Notes: a model not told the origin generated them from the letters alone. Shown: positions 9,550 through 19,025, counted from the stretch's first letter. The stretch: DNA of 52,448 bases from Myxococcota bacterium (GCA_029243605.1 JAQWRT010000071.1:1-52448); one strand, 5' to 3'. Translations and numbers: made by a program.

Positions 9550-10281
9550 TCAGCGGGACCCGAAGACCTCGCGCAGACCGAAATACGCGAAGGAATCCTT
9601 CACATTCGAGATCAGTTTCCGCACTGGGTTCATCGACCGATCCGTCACGAATTCCATCGAGATCACCACGCGCTCGTTGTCGCCTTCGGCCATCTTCGTC
9701 ACGCGATGCCAGAGGTTATCCCCGTCGAAAAGAATCATAGAGCCCGGCTGTACACGATAGGAACGCGCCTCGACTTCCCTTGCGTCGTTCTTGCGATGCA
9801 GCTCACACTCGAAGTGACAGCTTTCGTTGTCCACCAAGCCGAAGATCACCGTAAATCGACGCCCCCGATAGAATGAAGTATCGAAGTGCCAGCCGATATG
9901 GTCCCCCGACTCGCTGTATAGATAGAGCGCGTAGGTGTGGGGATCACTGTCCGGGCAGTCGAGCAAAGTTGCCCCGGTAATCTTCTCCAAAAATTCGCGT
10001 AGCGGAGCCGACCGATAGAGGTCGGCGATCATATCGCCTTCGCGATCGATGGAATGCCGGCTGACCGCCCCGCCCTTCTTCTGTTTCGGAATATGATTGC
10101 GATGAACTCGTGGGCGAAGCCGGCGCAGATCCTCGAGCGCACCATCCAGAATGTCTTCGGGCAGAAAGTCGTCGATCACGAGCAGTTGGCCATTGGCCTC
10201 GTAGACCCTGCGCAACTCGTCCGGATCCCGCTCGGCGAGGGCAGCGCTCATCGAATGATCCAGCGTCATTTCTACAGACAC
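9550..10281 (-). CDS. 2-oxoglutarate/Fe(II)-dependent oxygenase
   Basis: A 243-residue double-stranded beta-helix oxygenase. The iron triad is visible: HxD at His132/Asp134 (GWHFDTSF) and the distal His192 in LWHRVT. Arg204 in NERVVISMEF is the expected 2-oxoglutarate carboxylate ligand. The family couples oxidative decarboxylation of 2-oxoglutarate to substrate hydroxylation. Substrate is unknown and no pathway genes flank it. The start is GTG at 10281, with GGAGC upstream. Confidence 0.88.
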   Translation of the reverse strand: MSVEMTLDHSMSAALAERDPDELRRVYEANGQLLVIDDFLPEDILDGALEDLRRLRPRVHRNHIPKQKKGGAVSRHSIDREGDMIADLYRSAPLREFLEKITGATLLDCPDSDPHTYALYLYSESGDHIGWHFDTSFYRGRRFTVIFGLVDNESCHFECELHRKNDAREVEARSYRVQPGSMILFDGDNLWHRVTKMAEGDNERVVISMEFVTDRSMNPVRKLISNVKDSFAYFGLREVFGSR

Positions 10282-10524
10282 AATCTGCTCCAGTTACCCA
10301 TTGCCGTTCCCTAATCCGTTCGTTGAAGACACCCGGGAAGGAGGGCACGGGTGGGGATCAGCAAGCCGCGCGAAGCTATTCGCAGGCGGGATCATAGTTC
10401 CCGTCGGGGACTCAAGCAAGCAGTTCCCCGCTCGGAGCTTGCGCTCTGGGCACTTCGCGGCGCAAAGGGCTGGGGCATGGAGACTCGCTCGCCCCTCGAT
10501 GCTCCCAAGGAAACCCGCTGAAAC

Positions 10525-11841
10525 TCAGGGCGCCGCCTCAACCATGGGGCGCTCGCTATAGCTCCCGGGCTCGAAGGGGTCCTCCAACGCCACTTCCGCA
10601 ATCATCCCCGCGCGCGGGTTGAAACGGGGGGCCTTGAGACCAAGAACCCGACGGTATTCCTTCACGGCTTTCCCGCGCTGACCCCGGCTATCCATGACCT
10701 GGCCGCGCACCAAGTACAACCAAGCTCCTCCCCAAACCGGCAGGTCGCCCCCCTCGGCATCCATGGGCTCGAGAAGCTTCCAGGCGGCGTCACCCTGCCC
10801 CTGAAGCAGGAGAGCCTGGGCCCGAAGGATCCGGGCGAGCCCTAGGCGAGCCTTCGCCTCGTCTTCGGTGGGGTTGGCCGCTTCGAGGGCCAGGGCGGTC
10901 TCGATGGCCTCGTCATAGAGCCCCATCTTCAGCTGGACTTCGACCAGTTCCGAGTGAAAGAGCGCGTTGCCGGGAAAAATGGCGTGAAGTCTTTCTCCGG
11001 TCTCCAGGGCCGCGGGCAAATCCATGGGGGCATGGTAGGTGTGGACATTCATCAGAATGAATGCCGCCCCGGGTGCATGGAGGCTGCCGCTCTCGCGAAC
11101 GAGTTGAAGGTTCCGAAGCCCCTCCGCCCGATCCCCCTTTGGGACAAACCAGAGCCAGCTCATCCACTTGACCACCTTGGGAGCGATATCGGTGTAGTAG
11201 GTATAGAGCCCGAGCGCATAGCGTGCATCCATCCGACCCGGATCCAACGCAAGAACGCGCTCAAGGAGTTCCCTGCCCCGCTCACCCTCGCGCCCCGCGC
11301 GTAAATAGTTGCCCCGCACACCGTTGAGGCGGGCGCGATTGAAAAGTGCGGCGCCCTTCTGGTAGAGCGCGTCGATATCCGCGGGGTTCGCGTCGAGACG
11401 AACATCGGCCAAAGCAATGGCTTCTTTGCTCGCCGCCAGAATAACCGCGTCGTTGCGGGTGGATCCTTCGTCGAGCATCAGTCGCCACCAGGCGGTATCG
11501 ATTTCTCCCAGGGCCGCGGCCCCATCGTCGGGTGCCAGCGCGCGCAACTCTAGCCAAATCCCAGTGGCATCGGCGAATCGTCCGCCAAGATTCGCTCGCA
11601 TCCCTCTTTCGATAAGAAGGCATCTTTGACTCGCCCGGGGCAGGCTTGCGAAATTCGAATTGGCCGCCTCTTCACCGCAGAGCGAGGTTTCCGAGAACCA
11701 GGCAACCGCCTCTCCCGGCGAAGCCTGGGCCGACAGCGCCAGGCCGAGGCTCACCGTCAGGAATAAGGCCCCGCTCCCTCGGCGGACCCAACTGCCCCCG
11801 GAAGCTTCTCCGACTCGACTCTGCCCTGTCCTTGCTCTCAA
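10525..11841 (-). CDS. Secreted TPR-repeat protein
   Basis: A 438-residue protein with an N-terminal hydrophobic signal segment ending LALSAQA, followed by tetratricopeptide-like helical repeats (for example DIDALYQKGAALFNRAR, MDARYALGLYTYY, AKARLGLARILRAQALLL). It is probably periplasmic and scaffolds a protein complex, but the partner is unknown. The frame stays open well into the divergent CoA-transferase gene; I chose the TTG at 11841 because it follows GGGGGGGGAGAG and leaves a divergent promoter region. That start is uncertain. Confidence 0.75.
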   Translation of the reverse strand: MRARTGQSRVGEASGGSWVRRGSGALFLTVSLGLALSAQASPGEAVAWFSETSLCGEEAANSNFASLPRASQRCLLIERGMRANLGGRFADATGIWLELRALAPDDGAAALGEIDTAWWRLMLDEGSTRNDAVILAASKEAIALADVRLDANPADIDALYQKGAALFNRARLNGVRGNYLRAGREGERGRELLERVLALDPGRMDARYALGLYTYYTDIAPKVVKWMSWLWFVPKGDRAEGLRNLQLVRESGSLHAPGAAFILMNVHTYHAPMDLPAALETGERLHAIFPGNALFHSELVEVQLKMGLYDEAIETALALEAANPTEDEAKARLGLARILRAQALLLQGQGDAAWKLLEPMDAEGGDLPVWGGAWLYLVRGQVMDSRGQRGKAVKEYRRVLGLKAPRFNPRAGMIAEVALEDPFEPGSYSERPMVEAAP

Positions 11842-11970
11842 CTCTCTCCCCCCCCCATCGAATATCCAAACCGCTTTCAAGTCGTCTTTCGCGCCCCGGA
11901 AACCTATCATCTCCCGCCTATTGCGGAATCCTTCCTTCGCGACGTTGCGAAGTTCGGCATCGGAGAAAAA

Positions 11971-13170
11971 ATGGCCGGTCCCCTCGGCGACTATCGCGTT
12001 CTCGAACTCACCTCCACCGTCTCGGGCCCGATGGCGGCCATGATGCTCGCAGACCAAGGAGCGGATGTCATCAAGATCGAGCCCCCGCTACTCGGCGACA
12101 AGGGTCGTTTCCTGGGCAGCCAACGCCAGGGTATGGGAGCCATGTTTGCGGTCCTCAATCGCAACAAACGGTCGCTGGTGCTCGACCTCAAAAACGAAGA
12201 CGAGAAGAGCATCTTGATGGAACTGGTCGAGGGCGCCGATGTACTCCTCGAGAACTACCGGCCCGGCGTAGTGAGAAAGCTCGGCATCGATTATGCGACC
12301 CTATCCAAGGTCAACCCCCGCCTTATCTACGCCTCGATTTCGGGATACGGCCAGAGCGGGCCCTACCAGAACCGAAAGGTCTTCGACCCGCTCATCCAGG
12401 CCTCCACCGGGATCACCAACGCCCAGGGAGGCGACACACCCCAACTCATGGCGAGCATCGTCTTCGACAAGGTCACCGCCCTAACCACCGCCCAGACCAT
12501 CACCGCGGCTCTCCTAGAGCGGGAAAAAACCGGGCGGGGTCAGCACCTGCCGATTTCGATGCTGGAATCTGCCCTTTATTACGCTTGGCCCGACGTCATG
12601 TGGTCTCGCACCTTGATGGGTGACGATATCAGCCATGCGGGTGAAATCGGAAAATGGTTCCAGATCTACAAGGTAAAGGATGGGTATGTCTCCATCGTTC
12701 TTGTCCGGGACGAGGACCTCGAAGTCTTCTCCATCTGGCGGGGGGCGACCCTCCACACCGACGAGCGCTACAAGACCTTCCCCGCCCGCCGGGCCCACGC
12801 AGCCGAACTCCAGGAGGAGTTGGAGACCCTGCTCGCCGACCTCACCACCGACGAAATCTGCGAAAACCTGGACGCCTTCAATATTCCCGTCGCGCGGGTC
12901 AACTCCCTGGACGAGGTCCATGAGGATCCCCAGATCGTTCAGCAAGAGAGCCTGATCGAAACGACCCACCCGGTCATCGGAGCCATGCGCTATCCCCGGC
13001 CCCCCTTCAATTTCGAAGGCCAGCCCGCCTTTCCGCGCCGCCATGCCCCCTTCCCGGGCGATCACGCCCGAGAGATCCTGAACGAATTGGCGGTGGCGGA
13101 ATCCGAAATCGAACGCCTGGAGGAGCGTGATCGCGCCACCCGGGAATACCTTGAGTCTCTCGCGGGCTAA
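11971..13170 (+). CDS. Type III CoA-transferase (CaiB/BaiF family)
   Basis: A 399-residue class III CoA-transferase, which moves CoA between carboxylic acids without a ping-pong glutamyl ester on the surface. Family motifs are DYRVLELTSTVSGPMAAMML at the N-terminus, GADVIKIEPP, LVLDLKN, DVLLENYRPGV, and KVFDPLIQASTG, in which Asp139 aligns with the catalytic Asp. A C-terminal charged helix closes the protein. It may also be an alpha-methylacyl-CoA racemase, which shares the fold. It is followed 65 bases later by a DUF2288 gene. Confidence 0.92.
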   Translation: MAGPLGDYRVLELTSTVSGPMAAMMLADQGADVIKIEPPLLGDKGRFLGSQRQGMGAMFAVLNRNKRSLVLDLKNEDEKSILMELVEGADVLLENYRPGVVRKLGIDYATLSKVNPRLIYASISGYGQSGPYQNRKVFDPLIQASTGITNAQGGDTPQLMASIVFDKVTALTTAQTITAALLEREKTGRGQHLPISMLESALYYAWPDVMWSRTLMGDDISHAGEIGKWFQIYKVKDGYVSIVLVRDEDLEVFSIWRGATLHTDERYKTFPARRAHAAELQEELETLLADLTTDEICENLDAFNIPVARVNSLDEVHEDPQIVQQESLIETTHPVIGAMRYPRPPFNFEGQPAFPRRHAPFPGDHAREILNELAVAESEIERLEERDRATREYLESLAG

Positions 13171-13235
13171 GCAAGGAAAAGAAGCGCCCGGGGCAAACCG
13201 GGGCCTACCCCGGCGAGAGTCGGCAAGGATGCGGA

Positions 13236-13568
13236 ATGGATTCGACAAAAAAATCTGAGGACAAGACCAAGGATGCCGAGGACAATGAAGTTCGCGAGAA
13301 GCTGAGAGGCGAAGTGGATTTGGCGCCGTGGCAGGCGCTGCGCTCCCACGCCGAGGCCGAACGACTCTTCCTCGCGGCGTCCGATCTCGATCTCGTCGAA
13401 ATCGGTCTTGCTCTGGCCCGGGATCAGTCGGCACCGGTCAACGCCTGGATCGCTGCGGGCCAACTCGCGCGCCCTACTCCCCCTCAGCTTGCGGCTTGGG
13501 ATGAGACGGATGAACAGATTTTTCGCTGCCTGATTGTCGCGCCCTTCGTGCTCGCCCAGGAAACCTGA
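13236..13568 (+). CDS. DUF2288 protein
   Basis: A 110-residue soluble protein matching the DUF2288 pattern: an N-terminal VREKLRGEVDLAPW, the core LDLVEIGLALARDQSAPVNAWIAAGQL, and the end RCLIVAPFVLAQET. It has no membrane span and no obvious catalytic motif. Function of the family is unknown. It follows the CoA-transferase on the same strand and converges with the enoyl-CoA hydratase gene. Confidence 0.85.
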   Translation: MDSTKKSEDKTKDAEDNEVREKLRGEVDLAPWQALRSHAEAERLFLAASDLDLVEIGLALARDQSAPVNAWIAAGQLARPTPPQLAAWDETDEQIFRCLIVAPFVLAQET

Positions 13569-13644
13569 CCCCGGAGCACTCTTCCCCAAGACCCCGCGAA
13601 TACGAGGGCGACGAAGAGGGCGGGTAGGGAATGCCGAACCCCGT

Positions 13645-14436
13645 CTATTCGCCGGTAAAAACGGGCGGGCGCTTCTCCAGGAAGGCCCTCATGCCCTCGG
13701 CCTGATCCCGACTGCCCCCGCAGCGCAGGACCGCGGCTCTTTCCGCGGCCAGACCTCCGGCCAGGGAGGCCTCACCGGCGCCCACTACGCAGCGGAGAAC
13801 CCCCGCAACGGCCAGGGGCGGCATCCCGGCGAGTTCCCGAGCCAGAGATTGGGCGGCTTCTTTGAGTTCCGAAAGCGGATGCACCTCCTGGACCAAACCG
13901 ATCCGAAGGGCCTCGGGGCCATCGATCTTCTTGGCCCGCAGGATCAAGTCCAGAGCGGCGTCCCGCCCCACGCAACGCGTCAGACGCGCCGTGCCCCCCC
14001 AGGCGGGCACAGCGCCCAGGTCGAGTTCCGGGAGCCCAATTCGCGCCCCGTCGGCCGCGGCCAATCTAAAATGGCATGCGAGGGGGAGTTCCAAACCGCC
14101 TCCGAGGCAATACCCAAAGAGGGTCGCGATGGAGGGCTTGTCCATATTTTCGATGGCTGCGAGGACGCGTAGGCGCTGATCGAAAACCGCTTCGGCGCCG
14201 CCCCGAGCAGCGGAACCCGATTGCAACTGTTTGAGATCCATCCCCACCGAGAAATCCTTCTCCCCGGCCGCCGTAAAGATCAGGACCCGCACCTCGGGGT
14301 CGTCCGCCGCTTCCATCACTGCCGCTTCCAAGGCGTCCATGTACTCGAAGCTCATGCGGTTGATCGGGGGGTCGTTATTCGTGAGCGTCAGGACCCCACC
14401 GTCTAGGTCCACGAGCAAAGAATCGGATCGTTCCAC
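13645..14436 (-). CDS. Enoyl-CoA hydratase/isomerase (crotonase family)
   Basis: A 263-residue crotonase-fold protein. The oxyanion-hole motif GYCLGGGLELPLACHFRLAA is present with Glu116, and the second catalytic-type acid Glu137 lies in GLPELDLGAVPAWGGTARL. Both acids suggest a true hydratase rather than only an isomerase. It acts in beta-oxidation or related acyl-CoA metabolism. The start is GTG at 14436, seven bases after GAGGAGG. It sits 29 bases downstream of the TonB receptor on the same strand, but functional linkage to it is doubtful. Confidence 0.92.
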   Translation of the reverse strand: MERSDSLLVDLDGGVLTLTNNDPPINRMSFEYMDALEAAVMEAADDPEVRVLIFTAAGEKDFSVGMDLKQLQSGSAARGGAEAVFDQRLRVLAAIENMDKPSIATLFGYCLGGGLELPLACHFRLAAADGARIGLPELDLGAVPAWGGTARLTRCVGRDAALDLILRAKKIDGPEALRIGLVQEVHPLSELKEAAQSLARELAGMPPLAVAGVLRCVVGAGEASLAGGLAAERAAVLRCGGSRDQAEGMRAFLEKRPPVFTGE

Positions 14437-14465
14437 TGCTGCCTCCTCTTACACTACGAAGCGGT

Positions 14466-16556
14466 TCACTCGAAGCTATAGGCGATCCCCAAGCCGCCCT
14501 GGATTTCGAACCCGGCTGCGGGCTCATAATAACGACCAAAGCCCGCGTTCAAGCGCACATTGTCGTTGTAGACCGTGTCGGTGATATTGCTCATGGAAAC
14601 ATAGGGGGTGAGCCGCCAAGCGCCCCATTCGGCCTTCCAGCCCATGCGGTAATCCAACACCCCATAGGCCTCGGTTCGAACCGCGTTCGTATCGTTGGCG
14701 TAGAAGGCTCCAATTCCGCGCACCTCGAGAGCGGCGAAAAACCCCGACGAGTGCATGTAAAGGAGTTCGCCGTAAAAGGTATTCTCGGGAACGCCGGGGA
14801 CCTGATTTCCCGTAAGGTTCGCTCCCCCATCGAGTATATAGTCGGTAAATTCGGCACTCGTGTAGGTGTACGCCGCGGTGAACTGAACTCCATCGAGGAG
14901 TTCTATAATCAACATCGCCTCGAAGCCCGTACGCTCGGTTCGTCCGGCGTTCCGGTAATAGGTCTCGTCGGCGATCTCGTAGGGAATCAATTCGTCTGAG
15001 GTCTTGATGTGGTAAAGCGCGAGTGAATAGCGGGCGCGGCCGGGCAGCAAATCCTTGACCCCCGCCTCGTAGTTGATCGCGTTCTGAGCTCCCAGGTCGG
15101 TGTTAAAACCGCTGCCGTCCGGGTTTCGAAACTCGGTTGTCGTGGGTGGCTCGAAGGATGTCGAGATTCGCAGGTAGGGATTGAAGTCCTTGCGCGGGTT
15201 CCAGCGGAAGGAAATAGCGGGACTCCATTCGCTGAAATCCACCCGGCCCGAGGCATCCGCCATCCCGCCCCCGGCGGAGAGATGGTCATCGAGGCGGTAC
15301 CACAAATTGTCGAAACCCAGGGAGAAAGCCAGGGTGAAATCTTCGGGCAGGCTCAGCTCATCGCGCACGAAAACCCGAAAGCTCGTGACATCTTCGGCCT
15401 GATCCAGAGTCCTCGCCCCGGCGCTCGTGCGGGTGCGATCGTCCCACTGGGCCTCGACGTCGATACCCACGAGTAGTGAATTGCTCAGGCCGAACACCTC
15501 GTCACGGTATTCGTGCTGAATACTGCCCCCTGCGAAAGTCCGATCGAGCCCTCCGCTCACGCCCGAGGGCGGAATCGGAAGTCGGTTTGCGAAATCACGC
15601 CAGCCATACCAGGCGGCAGCGGTCGTCTCGTGCTGATCACCCGACCGACGTCGGTAGCGCATCCCCGTCGTCACCTGCTTGAGGTTCTCACCCGCGTCGA
15701 ATTTCAGGTTATTGGGCGCGGCCTTTCGGCGATTTGCCGCGACCTCGGCCGCCTTGAGACCTCCGGGATCGTCGGCCATGGGAGAATCGACGAAACTGAG
15801 CAAACCGATCAACTCCGAGTCCTCGTCGATCTGCCATTCGAGGCGGCTGTTCAGGTTCGTGTTTTCCATGCGACTGTGATCCCGGTAGCCACCCATTTCC
15901 TGATGGGAGAGCCCGACAAGAATGCCCACCGACCCCTCGCGCATACTCGACTTAGCGTCGTAACTCCGGTAGCCGTAATCCCCCAAGCCGACCCGGGTAG
16001 CCGCCCGGGTGCCCTGACCAATCGCCTCGCTCTCCACCCGGATCACCCCGGCGGCCGCGCTGCCATAGAGCGAAGACGAGGGACCCCGAATCACTTCGAT
16101 GCGCCCAACCGTCGAGAGTTGCAACGAATCCACCTGACCCTGGCCGTCGGGCAACGTCGCCGGGATGCCGTCGACGATCAGCTTGACGCCGCGCAGTCCG
16201 AATCGGGCGCGGGCACCAAAGCCGCGGATTGAGATCCGCAGATCCTGGGCAAAATTCTGATCGTTCTGGGTGAAAACTCCAGGGATGCGGTTCAAGGACT
16301 CGCCGAGAGTGAGTTGGGGGCGAGCCAGCTGGATCTCCTCTTGGTCGATGATCCCGATGGCAGCGGGCGTCTCGAGCACCGTACCGGCCACTCGGCTCCC
16401 CTGAACGACGATTTCATCGACCAGGGGGCCCGAACCGAGGGATTCCTCGTCGGCCACGGCCGGGCTCAGAAAACCCGGCAGAATCCCTAAAACGAGCGCG
16501 ACCCCAACCAGCACAGTGGCTGATCCGAAGCGACACGCATCCAACCCGCAGCCCAT
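14466..16556 (-). CDS. TonB-dependent outer-membrane receptor, YncD/PqqU-like
   Basis: A 696-residue receptor: signal peptide, an N-terminal plug of about 150 residues starting at a TonB-box-like DEIVVQGSR, and a 22-strand barrel ending in the aromatic terminus AYSFE. The plug segment FGLRGVKLIVDGIPATLPDG and the following RIEVIRGPSSSLYGSAAAGVI resemble YncD (PqqU), the pyrroloquinoline quinone receptor, and FecA-like receptors; the ligand is inferred, not shown. The start ATG 16556 has GGGGGGAGAAG upstream. It lies just beyond the terminator of the bufferin operon, so the two are adjacent but probably transcribed separately. Confidence 0.9.
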   Translation of the reverse strand: MGCGLDACRFGSATVLVGVALVLGILPGFLSPAVADEESLGSGPLVDEIVVQGSRVAGTVLETPAAIGIIDQEEIQLARPQLTLGESLNRIPGVFTQNDQNFAQDLRISIRGFGARARFGLRGVKLIVDGIPATLPDGQGQVDSLQLSTVGRIEVIRGPSSSLYGSAAAGVIRVESEAIGQGTRAATRVGLGDYGYRSYDAKSSMREGSVGILVGLSHQEMGGYRDHSRMENTNLNSRLEWQIDEDSELIGLLSFVDSPMADDPGGLKAAEVAANRRKAAPNNLKFDAGENLKQVTTGMRYRRRSGDQHETTAAAWYGWRDFANRLPIPPSGVSGGLDRTFAGGSIQHEYRDEVFGLSNSLLVGIDVEAQWDDRTRTSAGARTLDQAEDVTSFRVFVRDELSLPEDFTLAFSLGFDNLWYRLDDHLSAGGGMADASGRVDFSEWSPAISFRWNPRKDFNPYLRISTSFEPPTTTEFRNPDGSGFNTDLGAQNAINYEAGVKDLLPGRARYSLALYHIKTSDELIPYEIADETYYRNAGRTERTGFEAMLIIELLDGVQFTAAYTYTSAEFTDYILDGGANLTGNQVPGVPENTFYGELLYMHSSGFFAALEVRGIGAFYANDTNAVRTEAYGVLDYRMGWKAEWGAWRLTPYVSMSNITDTVYNDNVRLNAGFGRYYEPAAGFEIQGGLGIAYSFE

Positions 16557-16641
16557 CTTCTCCCCCCGTGCATGGGAACAACCCAGCGCGCCGGAACATA
16601 GCGGACCCCGGAGCCGAGACTTCCTCGCCCTCCTCGCCATT

Positions 16642-16687
16642 CAGAAAACACGACGCCCCAGCCGTCTTCGAAGAGGGCTGGGGCGTC
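16642..16687 (-). terminator. Rho-independent terminator of the bufferin operon
   Basis: A perfect 12-bp stem (16652-16663 with 16676-16687, arm GACGCCCCAGCC) closes a 12-base loop. On the minus strand it is followed by GTGTTTTCTG. It lies 25 bases after the precursor-gene stop and before the TonB receptor start. Confidence 0.85.
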
Positions 16688-16711
16688 AGCATTCCGATCT
16701 CGGAGGCATTG

Positions 16712-16993
16712 CTAGCCCTTCTTGGGCTCGAGGCTCCCCCCGACGATCTTTTCGCACGTACCCTCGGGCAGGAAGACCCACTCGTTGGCTTCCCCGCCTT
16801 CCTTGGCACGACCGCCGCAGCGATGCTCTGCATTATGGCAGTCGTTCATACCCTTCTTGGCGACGCCGTAGCATTTCTCGTGACCGTCCCAAGTAGGCTT
16901 GGCTTCGGCCTGGCTGGCGGCGCTCGCAAGCCCCAGGGTCAAAACACTCCCCAGCGCCAATTGAAATGCCTTGCGGTTGCCTGATTCCTTCAT
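16712..16993 (-). CDS. bufA1: Bufferin precursor, DUF2282 family (BufA1)
   Basis: A 93-residue peptide with a Sec signal (LALGSVLTLGLASAASQAEA) and a Cys-containing mature part. Cys residues are at 41, 52, 59 and 80, with the family signature EKCYGVAKKGMNDC. DUF2282 members are bufferin precursors, ribosomally made peptides whose cysteines are modified by an MNIO enzyme and which sequester copper in the periplasm. Modification and copper binding are known for the family and inferred here. The ATG at 16993 has GGGAG upstream; a GTG at 17032 lacks one. The gene is last in its operon, 65 bases after bufC. Confidence 0.9.
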   Translation of the reverse strand: MKESGNRKAFQLALGSVLTLGLASAASQAEAKPTWDGHEKCYGVAKKGMNDCHNAEHRCGGRAKEGGEANEWVFLPEGTCEKIVGGSLEPKKG

Positions 16994-17032
16994 GCTTGAT
17001 GCTCCCTTTTCGGTTGTCGTGCTCCTGCTCAC

Positions 17033-17046
17033 CTGAATGGATTCAG
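17033..17046 (-). promoter_or_regulatory. Small hairpin between bufC and bufA1
   Basis: A perfect 5-bp stem with a four-base loop (CTGAA TGGA TTCAG) lies in the 65-base gap between the partner-protein gene and the precursor gene. It could help set the higher precursor dose that such systems need, by transcript processing or stability. No T-run follows, so it is not a simple terminator. Confidence 0.3.
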
Positions 17047-17058
17047 AGAACTCCCGGC

Positions 17059-17892
17059 TCAGATCGGTTCCCCGCCGACCACCCAGCCCCTTTCGAAGAG
17101 CATCTGGATCGTAGTCAATATCGGCACGTTTTCCCCAGGATTGATCCCCGAATCCGGAGTCTGGCCCTCTGAACGGCGCAAAGCCCCCGCGAGTTCGAGT
17201 TGCTCGGCCACGGGCTCACCCTCTGAGATCGAAAGAAGAATCGGCCACAAGCTCGGCTCGACAAGATCCGCATGAATTTCGGCTCCCTGACGAAAGACAA
17301 GGGTGCGCTCCCCCGCTGCCCGGGGGTCGAGGGTCCAACCGCCATCGATTCGACGGTCCTGATGGGCTTCCCAAAGGGTGAGCACCGGATGAGCCGAGGC
17401 CAACAGGGTCGCCGAGGGAGAAAGGAGAAAGCGCCAGTTTTCGGGCTCATCGGCGATCGCTTGCCCGAGCACTCCCGGCGCATGGGGCGGAGGCGGCCAA
17501 GACGCCGAATAGGCGTTGTGGAACCCAAGTTCGAGGCGCGCCATATCGGCCAAGTAGGGCAGCCCGGAAAGGAAATCCAAACCCGCCACGAACTCGGGAA
17601 AGGCGTCACCCACCCGCGCCAGATCCGCATGCGCGGACGGAATCTCTCGATAGTAGAGATTCGCGACCGTTCGAAAACAATCCTCGGCGACGAGTTCAGC
17701 ACAGACAGGGAAAATCTCACCCAGGGATTCGGTCATGCACTGGCCGACGGCATTCTGATAGATGGCCAGGCTTGCCCGAGCGTCGAGCCTCGGCATGGAG
17801 TCCAGATTCTCCGCCGCGGCAGCCACCGAAGGACTCTCGGGACCCTGGGCGTAGAGCGCCTCGGAAAACGCGCGTTGAAGCTCACGAAGCAT
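17059..17892 (-). CDS. bufC: Bufferin maturation partner, DUF2063 family (BufC/HvfC)
   Basis: A 277-residue soluble protein of the DUF2063 family. The N-terminal domain has the conserved LDARASLAIYQNAVGQCMTESLGEIFPVCAEL, and the middle has YLADMARLELGFHNAY. In characterised systems this protein partners the MNIO enzyme and presents the precursor peptide. The start ATG 17892 lies inside the end of bufB, 11 bases overlapping, after GGAGGGGAGG, so translation is coupled. It is the second gene of the operon. Confidence 0.88.
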   Translation of the reverse strand: MLRELQRAFSEALYAQGPESPSVAAAAENLDSMPRLDARASLAIYQNAVGQCMTESLGEIFPVCAELVAEDCFRTVANLYYREIPSAHADLARVGDAFPEFVAGLDFLSGLPYLADMARLELGFHNAYSASWPPPPHAPGVLGQAIADEPENWRFLLSPSATLLASAHPVLTLWEAHQDRRIDGGWTLDPRAAGERTLVFRQGAEIHADLVEPSLWPILLSISEGEPVAEQLELAGALRRSEGQTPDSGINPGENVPILTTIQMLFERGWVVGGEPI

Positions 17893-18748
17893 CTGACTCC
17901 TCCCCTCCGCTTCCGACCTGCCCACCCGCCATGATATCCCTCGCCTTTTTTACCTCACCCAAAAGAAGATCGAGGGCCGGGACATCCCGGTCCCACTCGA
18001 CACAAACGGGAATATCGGGAAAGAGACGAACGGCTTCGGCATAGAGCTCCCAGACCGGCTCCACCACGGGGCTGCCATGGGCGTCGACGAGGTAATGCTC
18101 CCGGTGGTCATGACCCGCCAGATGCATTTGGGCCACCCTTTCACGAGGGAGCCCGCGAAGGAACTCGAGGGCATCGAAATTGTGATTCCAGGCGTTGACG
18201 TAAAGATTATTGATGTCCAGGAGCAGCAGACAATCGGCAGACTCAAGCACTCGGCCAACGAATTCGAGTTCGCTCATAGCGGAAGCCTTGAAGGCTGTAT
18301 AACCCGACGAATTTTCTACGAGCATCGGTCCGCCCAGACGATCCTGTACCTGACCGATGCGCGCGACCAGGGTATCCACCGCCTCGTCGTTGAATGGGAG
18401 AGGAAGCAGTTCGTGATGGTGACGGCCGCCCGAAGAGGTCCAGGCCAAGTGCTCCGAGAGCCAGGCCGGCTCGAAGCGGTCGACCAAGCCCATCACGGCG
18501 TCGAGGTAGCGGACATCCAGAGGATCCGCCGAACCCAGGGACATCCCCACGCCGTGAAAGACCAGGGGGTAATCCTCGGCGATCAATTCGAGCTGGTGCA
18601 TCGGCAAGCCGTCGCCATGCGCATAATTGTCGAGCAAGACCTCAAGCCACGGAATCTCGCCAACTCCGGCGAGTAACTCATCGTAATGGCGACTACGCAG
18701 GCCGAGGCCGACTCCGTGGATGGCCCGGCTTTCTTCGACGCCCGTCAT
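17882..18748 (-). CDS. bufB: MNIO (DUF692) bufferin-modifying enzyme BufB
   Basis: A 288-residue TIM-barrel multinuclear non-heme iron oxidase. The metal-ligand pattern of DUF692 is complete: His65 (VFHGVGMSLGS), Glu99/His100 (LSEHLAWT), Glu145/Asn146 (LVENSSGY), Asp178 (LLDINNLYVNAWNH), His209 and His213/215 (QMHLAGHDH), and Glu251 (CVEWDRD). Such enzymes use iron and O2 to modify peptide cysteines. The start ATG 18748 gives normal length; GGAGGAG lies about 12 bases upstream. The frame runs further upstream but without similarity. It is first in the operon bufB-bufC-bufA1. Confidence 0.93.
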   Translation of the reverse strand: MTGVEESRAIHGVGLGLRSRHYDELLAGVGEIPWLEVLLDNYAHGDGLPMHQLELIAEDYPLVFHGVGMSLGSADPLDVRYLDAVMGLVDRFEPAWLSEHLAWTSSGGRHHHELLPLPFNDEAVDTLVARIGQVQDRLGGPMLVENSSGYTAFKASAMSELEFVGRVLESADCLLLLDINNLYVNAWNHNFDALEFLRGLPRERVAQMHLAGHDHREHYLVDAHGSPVVEPVWELYAEAVRLFPDIPVCVEWDRDVPALDLLLGEVKKARDIMAGGQVGSGGEESDAS

Positions 18749-19025
18749 ACTGAAGAGATCTCCTCCTGGCCAAGAACTCGGCCTCGGTAAATTAGCGACC
18801 CCGTGTGGCCGGAGCGAATCCAATGGGCCGAAGATCGCACCCGCGAAGCGCGACGCCATGTCTCTTGATGGCACAGTCGAGACCTTTGGGAAAATAGATC
18901 GGAATGAGTAGTCTGTTTCCGAGCCCTTCGCTCCCATGGGTAGGCGGGAGGGGCAGAGGAGAGTTCGGACGCCTCGAGTCCATGGGACTCGACAATGGAG
19001 AAGAACTCAATGGGAAAGGGCAACA

